In this document: positions 7,132 through 9,717 of the stretch, piece after piece
Numbering within the stretch: position 1 is the first letter of the stretch
Layout of the letters: each line of letters starts with the position of its first letter
Assembly: GCA_021163175.1 (NCBI GenBank)
Contig: JAGGXG010000059.1
Span: forward strand, 1-9,717
Reading direction: 5' to 3'
Origin: Thermoplasmata archaeon
GTDB taxonomy: Archaea; Thermoplasmatota; E2; UBA202; JdFR-43
DNA length: 9,717 nt
Translations under genes and position numbers: made by a program
Notes under the pieces: generated by a model
What the model saw: the letters and a program-made list of their open reading frames with translations, nothing else
Told to the model about the DNA's origin: nothing
Databases searched by the model: none

Positions 7132-7805
7132 GAGTGCCAGTTGGGAGTATATATAGAAAAAAATCGCCTATAGAAGGTTTGCTTGAGCATATGCGAAAGG
7201 TTAGAGAATGTATTTCCATATTAAAAGAAGGGGTTATGAAATATTTTGATGGAGATTTCTCGCAATTTCATGAAGTTGCAAATAAGGTATCTGAGCTGGA
7301 ACATGAAGCAGATTTGATAAAAGGAAATATAAGGGCTCATTTGCCTTCTTCCATTCTAATGCCAGTTGATAAGAAATATTTTCTTTGGTTGTTGAGAGAA
7401 GAGGATGCAATTCTTGACCATGCTGAAAATCTCGCTCAGTTGCTTGATTTACGCCATACAAAAATTCCAGATGAGCTAAAAGATAAATTCAAAGAGCATA
7501 TGGATATGGTTTATCAAACTGTTGAGGAAATGGAAAAAGCTATGATGAAATTTAAGGAATTGCTTGACATGGGCTTTCCATCTCGCGTGAGAGATGAGCT
7601 TAAACAACTCATTCACAACGTGCATAGAAAAGAATGGGAGGCAGATAGGGTCAGATATGAGATCATGAGGGACATATACAAAATGGAGGAAAAGTTGGAT
7701 GCAATGGATGAATATCATTTGCTCAAAATTTCAGATTGGGTGGATGATATAGCTGACCATGCTGAAAATGTCGCTGATTGGTTGCGAGCCATGATTGCAA
7801 AATGA
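7125..7805 (+). CDS. DUF47 (YkaA/PhoU-like) protein, probable regulator of the phosphate permease
   Basis: 226 residues, helical and highly charged, cytoplasmic. It begins VPVGSIYRKKSPIEGLLEHM, typical of DUF47 proteins, which are relatives of PhoU usually encoded beside PiT permeases and thought to control them. Two PhoU-like halves are visible. The first has ELEHEAD (57-63) and LDHAENLAQLL (97-107); the second has RKEWEADR (168-175) and DDIADHAENVADWL (207-220). These repeated E-x-x-x-D motifs line up with the metal-cluster motifs of PhoU. The frame is open upstream to 7053, but that extension lies inside pitA and does not match the family, so ATG 7125 is chosen. It overlaps pitA by 7 nt and the next gene by ATGA, so translation is probably coupled. 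The regulatory role is inferred from context. Confidence 0.9.
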   Translation: MVRVPVGSIYRKKSPIEGLLEHMRKVRECISILKEGVMKYFDGDFSQFHEVANKVSELEHEADLIKGNIRAHLPSSILMPVDKKYFLWLLREEDAILDHAENLAQLLDLRHTKIPDELKDKFKEHMDMVYQTVEEMEKAMMKFKELLDMGFPSRVRDELKQLIHNVHRKEWEADRVRYEIMRDIYKMEEKLDAMDEYHLLKISDWVDDIADHAENVADWLRAMIAK

Positions 7806-8770
7806 AAGCCCTCATAGAGTTAAATCGTAATTACAGGCAAATTGAATTAAAGAAAGTTAAAAAGCCAAGAATATGGAAGGAAAAGGAATTGTTGAATGGA
7901 AAAACTGCCAGTGCAATGGTCATTGTTTTAAGAACCAAAGGCTGCAGATGGTCTCATTTATCAGGTTGCACAGTGTGTGGTTATTTTAAAGAAACATATG
8001 ATGCAGGATATGAAGAAATAAAAAAACAGATTGACGAGGCATATGGAAAATATGAGGGTGAGGAAATCGTGAAATTCTTCACTTCAGGAAGCTTTCTCGA
8101 TGCTAGAGAAGTGCCGAGAGAATTGCAAATATATGCAATAAAAAAATTTTCAAAAGCAAAAAAAATTGTTATAGAGAGTAGACCAGAATTTATCAAAAGC
8201 CTTGATGAATTGCCTGGCAACATTGAAGTTGCAATGGGGCTTGAATCTGCCAACGACAGAGTTCTGGAATATTCCATAAATAAGGGTTTCAGGTTCAAAG
8301 CATGGCTTAAAAATGCGAAACTGGTAAAGGAATATGGAAAAGGGCTAAGAGTTTATATCCTCATAAAACCTCCTTTCCTTAAAGAAAAAGAAGCGATTGA
8401 AGATGCAATAAATGCCGCCAAAAAAGTTGCGGATGTGGCAGATGTAATATCATTCAATCCTACCGCCATACACGGAAAAACGATTCTGGAAGCATTATGG
8501 CAACGTCATCTATATCGCCCTCCATGGTTGTGGAGCGTCGTTCAGGTCATAAAAGAAACAAAAAAATTCTATGATGGCATGATAAAATGTGATGTCGTTG
8601 CGGGAGGCATGGCGCGGGGCGCCCACAATTGCGGGAAGTGCGATAAAAAAATATTGCGTGCCATAGGAGAATTCAATTTAAAGCAGGATGAGAGAGTTTT
8701 CGATGGGATGGATTGCGAGTGCAGAGAGGAGTGGCTCGATTTTCTGGAAATGGAAGAATATATGATCTAG
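7802..8770 (+). CDS. RaSEA: Archaeosine synthase radical SAM subunit RaSEA
   Basis: 322 residues. The protein matches the TIGR01210-type radical SAM family. RaSEA works with ArcS to convert the lysine adduct of preQ0 at tRNA position 15 into archaeosine. The cluster-binding motif is in TKGCRWSHLSGCTVCGYF (45-62) with Cys48, Cys56 and Cys59; the C-x7-C-x2-C spacing is wider than the common CX3CX2C and is a mark of this family. Further marks are FFTSGSFLD (92-100), VAMGLESANDRVL (143-155) and a Cys-rich C-terminus, HNCGKCD (275-281) and DCEC (304-307). ATG 7802 forms an ATGA overlap with the DUF47 gene; the in-frame TTG 7778 lies inside that gene and is rejected. The sharing of a phosphate-transport operon seems to be position only. 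The stop lies in a CTAG palindrome shared with sepF. Confidence 0.9.
   Translation: MKALIELNRNYRQIELKKVKKPRIWKEKELLNGKTASAMVIVLRTKGCRWSHLSGCTVCGYFKETYDAGYEEIKKQIDEAYGKYEGEEIVKFFTSGSFLDAREVPRELQIYAIKKFSKAKKIVIESRPEFIKSLDELPGNIEVAMGLESANDRVLEYSINKGFRFKAWLKNAKLVKEYGKGLRVYILIKPPFLKEKEAIEDAINAAKKVADVADVISFNPTAIHGKTILEALWQRHLYRPPWLWSVVQVIKETKKFYDGMIKCDVVAGGMARGAHNCGKCDKKILRAIGEFNLKQDERVFDGMDCECREEWLDFLEMEEYMI
8767..8770. other. Shared CTAG stop palindrome, RaSEA and sepF
   Basis: The same arrangement as at 5023-5026: TAG at 8768-8770 ends RaSEA and TAG at 8769-8767 ends sepF, a 4-nt convergent overlap. Confidence 0.9.
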
Positions 8771-9108
8771 AATTTTCTTAGCTTCCTTCTATCTATTTTA
8801 ACTCCTGATGGCGTAACAATGATGTGATTTCTGTCCATGCCGGCAATATCTCCGTCTATGTCTTCTGTTATTCTCTTGAATTCATTTATAACTCGTTCAA
8901 GCTCAATATCATCTATGGAAATTGGAGAAACATCAAGGATAAGTAAATTTCCCTCATAAATGTAATTGGCAAAATCCTTTACATCGTCGTAACTCTGTAT
9001 CTCTGCAACCTTTACGAACATCTTTGCTTCCTTTTTCTCCACTCCCCCATATTCTTCAAGATCAATATACTCTCCCTTTCTATCTTTTCCAAATATCATT
9101 TTAATCAT
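8767..9108 (-). CDS. sepF: Archaeal cell division protein SepF
   Basis: 113 residues. The core at about 29-107 matches the SepF/DUF552 family (COG2450): KVAEIQSYDDVKDFANYIYEG, then LLILDVSPIS, and the diagnostic end DGDIAGMDRNHIIVTPSG followed by VKIDRRK. In archaea that use FtsZ, SepF dimers bind the FtsZ tail and tether it to the membrane through a short N-terminal helix; here that part would be MIKMIFG, followed by an acidic linker with EYIDLEEY. The ATG at 9108 is used. The second Met (9099) is a good alternative, because the TATA box (9125-9134) predicts a start at 9103-9108. In either case the mRNA is leaderless or nearly so. The stop is shared with RaSEA in CTAG. FtsZ itself is not in the window. 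Confidence 0.9.
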   Translation of the reverse strand: MIKMIFGKDRKGEYIDLEEYGGVEKKEAKMFVKVAEIQSYDDVKDFANYIYEGNLLILDVSPISIDDIELERVINEFKRITEDIDGDIAGMDRNHIIVTPSGVKIDRRKLRKF

Positions 9109-9124
9109 TTAGTAATGCCTTTAC

Positions 9125-9134
9125 TTTATAAAAA
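9125..9134 (-). promoter_or_regulatory. TATA box of sepF
   Basis: The minus strand reads TTTTTATAAA, a good archaeal TATA box, with its centre about 21 nt before ATG 9108 and 30 nt before ATG 9099. It lies in the 30-nt gap behind the small membrane protein gene, so sepF can be transcribed separately from it. Confidence 0.6.
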
Positions 9135-9138
9135 CTTT

Positions 9139-9303
9139 TCAAAATTTATAGAAGGAGAGAGTAATGAATAAAGCCGTCAGAAACCATGTTATGCTGCCCA
9201 CATAAAGCCATGCATTGTATATTGGCTTTATTATGGCTACCGCCAGTATTATCCATGGCAGTATTAATGCTATAAATATTGTAAGCAATTTTTTGGCATT
9301 CAT
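9139..9303 (-). CDS. Small two-helix membrane protein, 54 residues
   Basis: The ORF begins MNAKKLLTIF and has two hydrophobic segments at about residues 6-25 (ending ILAVAIIKP) and 31-50, joined by a short turn (PIYNAW), with a basic N-terminus and SFYKF at the end. It is a small hairpin integral membrane protein that I do not recognise. The frame stays open 56 codons further upstream, but that part reads as non-coding (Gln/Arg/Phe-rich) and lies over a different coding frame, so ATG 9303 is chosen. A T-rich TATA-like element centred at 9329 sits exactly 26 nt upstream, predicting a leaderless mRNA. It is 30 nt upstream of sepF on the same strand; a role in division or in the envelope is possible but unproven. 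Confidence 0.6.
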   Translation of the reverse strand: MNAKKLLTIFIALILPWIILAVAIIKPIYNAWLYVGSITWFLTALFITLSFYKF

Positions 9304-9323
9304 TGAAAGGTGAATGTAAAACC

Positions 9324-9334
9324 TAAATAAAAAA
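9324..9334 (-). promoter_or_regulatory. TATA-like element of the small membrane protein gene
   Basis: The minus strand reads TTTTTTATTTA. Its centre is 26 nt from the ATG at 9303, the classic archaeal distance for leaderless initiation. It overlaps the last codons of the broken upstream gene. Confidence 0.45.
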
Positions 9335-9564
9335 TTTGGGATTTGAATCAACAACAATATCATCATGCAATTCCTGGAGTGGAAATTCAATCTTAATCTT
9401 CTTTGGCTTTGGAATATATCTGGACAATCTCCTGCAAATCCTTCAAGCTGACGAAATGGAAGAAATTGCATGAATGAATTTGGATACTCATCTCTTCAAG
9501 TTCCTTTTCCCAATTTTTGTTTTCAAAAGCAACAATATTTGCTGTGTTGAACAATTGAATAAAG

Positions 9565-9599
9565 CTGCTTCTTTTGAATAAATTATCAAAAAGAAGCAG
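9565..9599. repeat. Inverted repeat, 13-bp arms
   Basis: CTGCTTCTTTTGA (9565-9577) is mirrored by TCAAAAAGAAGCAG (9586-9599), perfect but for one bulged A, with an 8-nt loop ATAAATTA. It lies inside the broken coding region. No T-run follows on either strand, so it is not an evident terminator. Confidence 0.6.
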
Positions 9600-9717
9600 T
9601 GATTTTACAACTTGACTTTGCCATTTTAAGCTAATTATACTGCCATTGTATAATTTGCCAGTTGCAATTTTTATTACATTTTACCATCTCAAATTAAGGC
9701 TTTTGTCTTCATAACGC

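Larger units (their letters stand above)
9323..9717 (-). pseudogene. Remnant of an unrecognised gene, with a frameshift and an in-frame stop
   Basis: No intact gene lies here, but the minus strand is coding-like. From 9680 to 9396 one frame is open for 95 codons (NVIKIATGKLYNGSIIS early, VAFENKNWEKELEEM in the middle, FFHFVSLKDLQEIVQ near its end) but has no ATG, GTG or TTG in its first 40 codons. At about 9419 the sense passes to the next frame, which reads YIPKPKKIKIEFPLQELHDD and then IVVDSNPKFFI to a stop at 9323; removing one base (A, 9419) joins the two. Upstream, the first frame also reads RYEDKSLNLRW before a TAA at 9681-9683, running off the window. I do not recognise the family. The AFENKNW segment vaguely recalls the E-x-K of PD-(D/E)XK nucleases, which is weak. 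A sequencing error is an alternative to true decay. Confidence 0.45.

Noticed and set aside
9304..9471. N-terminal extension of the small membrane protein to 9471
   Set aside because: The extension is out of frame with the coding-like remnant and reads as low-quality sequence; ATG 9303 has a TATA element at the right distance.
9565..9599. Hairpin as a transcription terminator
   Set aside because: No T-run follows the stem on either strand and it lies inside coding-like sequence.
1..9717. CRISPR arrays, insertion sequences, rRNA genes, replication origin
   Set aside because: No regularly spaced repeats, transposase motifs, rRNA-like sequence or origin-type repeat clusters were seen on either strand.

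Overview
The window looks like an AT-rich euryarchaeal chromosome segment. Archaeal marks are the archaeal-type GTP cyclohydrolase MptA, a RaSEA-type archaeosine radical SAM enzyme, an archaeal SepF, a tRNA-Gly gene without an encoded CCA, and TATA boxes about 21-27 nt before start codons (leaderless genes) or before short leaders carrying GTGAT/GGCGAT ribosome sites. A secreted beta-helix protein and a gingipain-like lipoprotein protease suggest a peptide-using Thermoplasmatota-like lineage. That placement is inference; nothing here fixes the taxon.

Layout. (1) 1-706, minus: truncated secreted beta-helix (NosD/PbH1-type) protein. (2) 762-834, minus: tRNA-Gly(GCC). (3) 942-4809, plus: a two-gene surface/secretion operon, a C25-family peptidase lipoprotein overlapping by 8 nt a secreted class I glutamine-amidotransferase-like (BPL_N-like) protein with a C-terminal Ig-like domain. 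(4) 4862-5026, plus: a 54-residue winged-helix-like ORF with its own promoter. (5) 5023-5859, minus: mptA. (6) 5926-8770, plus: overlapping operon of a PiT phosphate permease, a DUF47/PhoU-like regulator and RaSEA. (7) 8767-9108, minus: sepF, preceded by a 54-residue two-helix membrane protein (9139-9303). (8) 9323-9717, minus: coding-like sequence broken by a frameshift and an in-frame stop, probably a gene remnant.

How the genes fit. PitA imports phosphate and the DUF47 protein probably gates it. RaSEA finishes archaeosine (G+) at tRNA position 15, and the tRNA-Gly here has the G15/C48 pair that is the usual target. MptA starts pterin synthesis and may feed the preQ0/archaeosine route. SepF anchors FtsZ to the membrane in archaea. 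The peptidase/amidotransferase-like pair is probably displayed outside the cell; its substrate is unknown and it is the least explained unit in the window.

The layout is very compact. Both convergent gene pairs share one CTAG stop palindrome with no room for a terminator, and one A/T-rich element seems to serve the divergent mptA and pitA starts.
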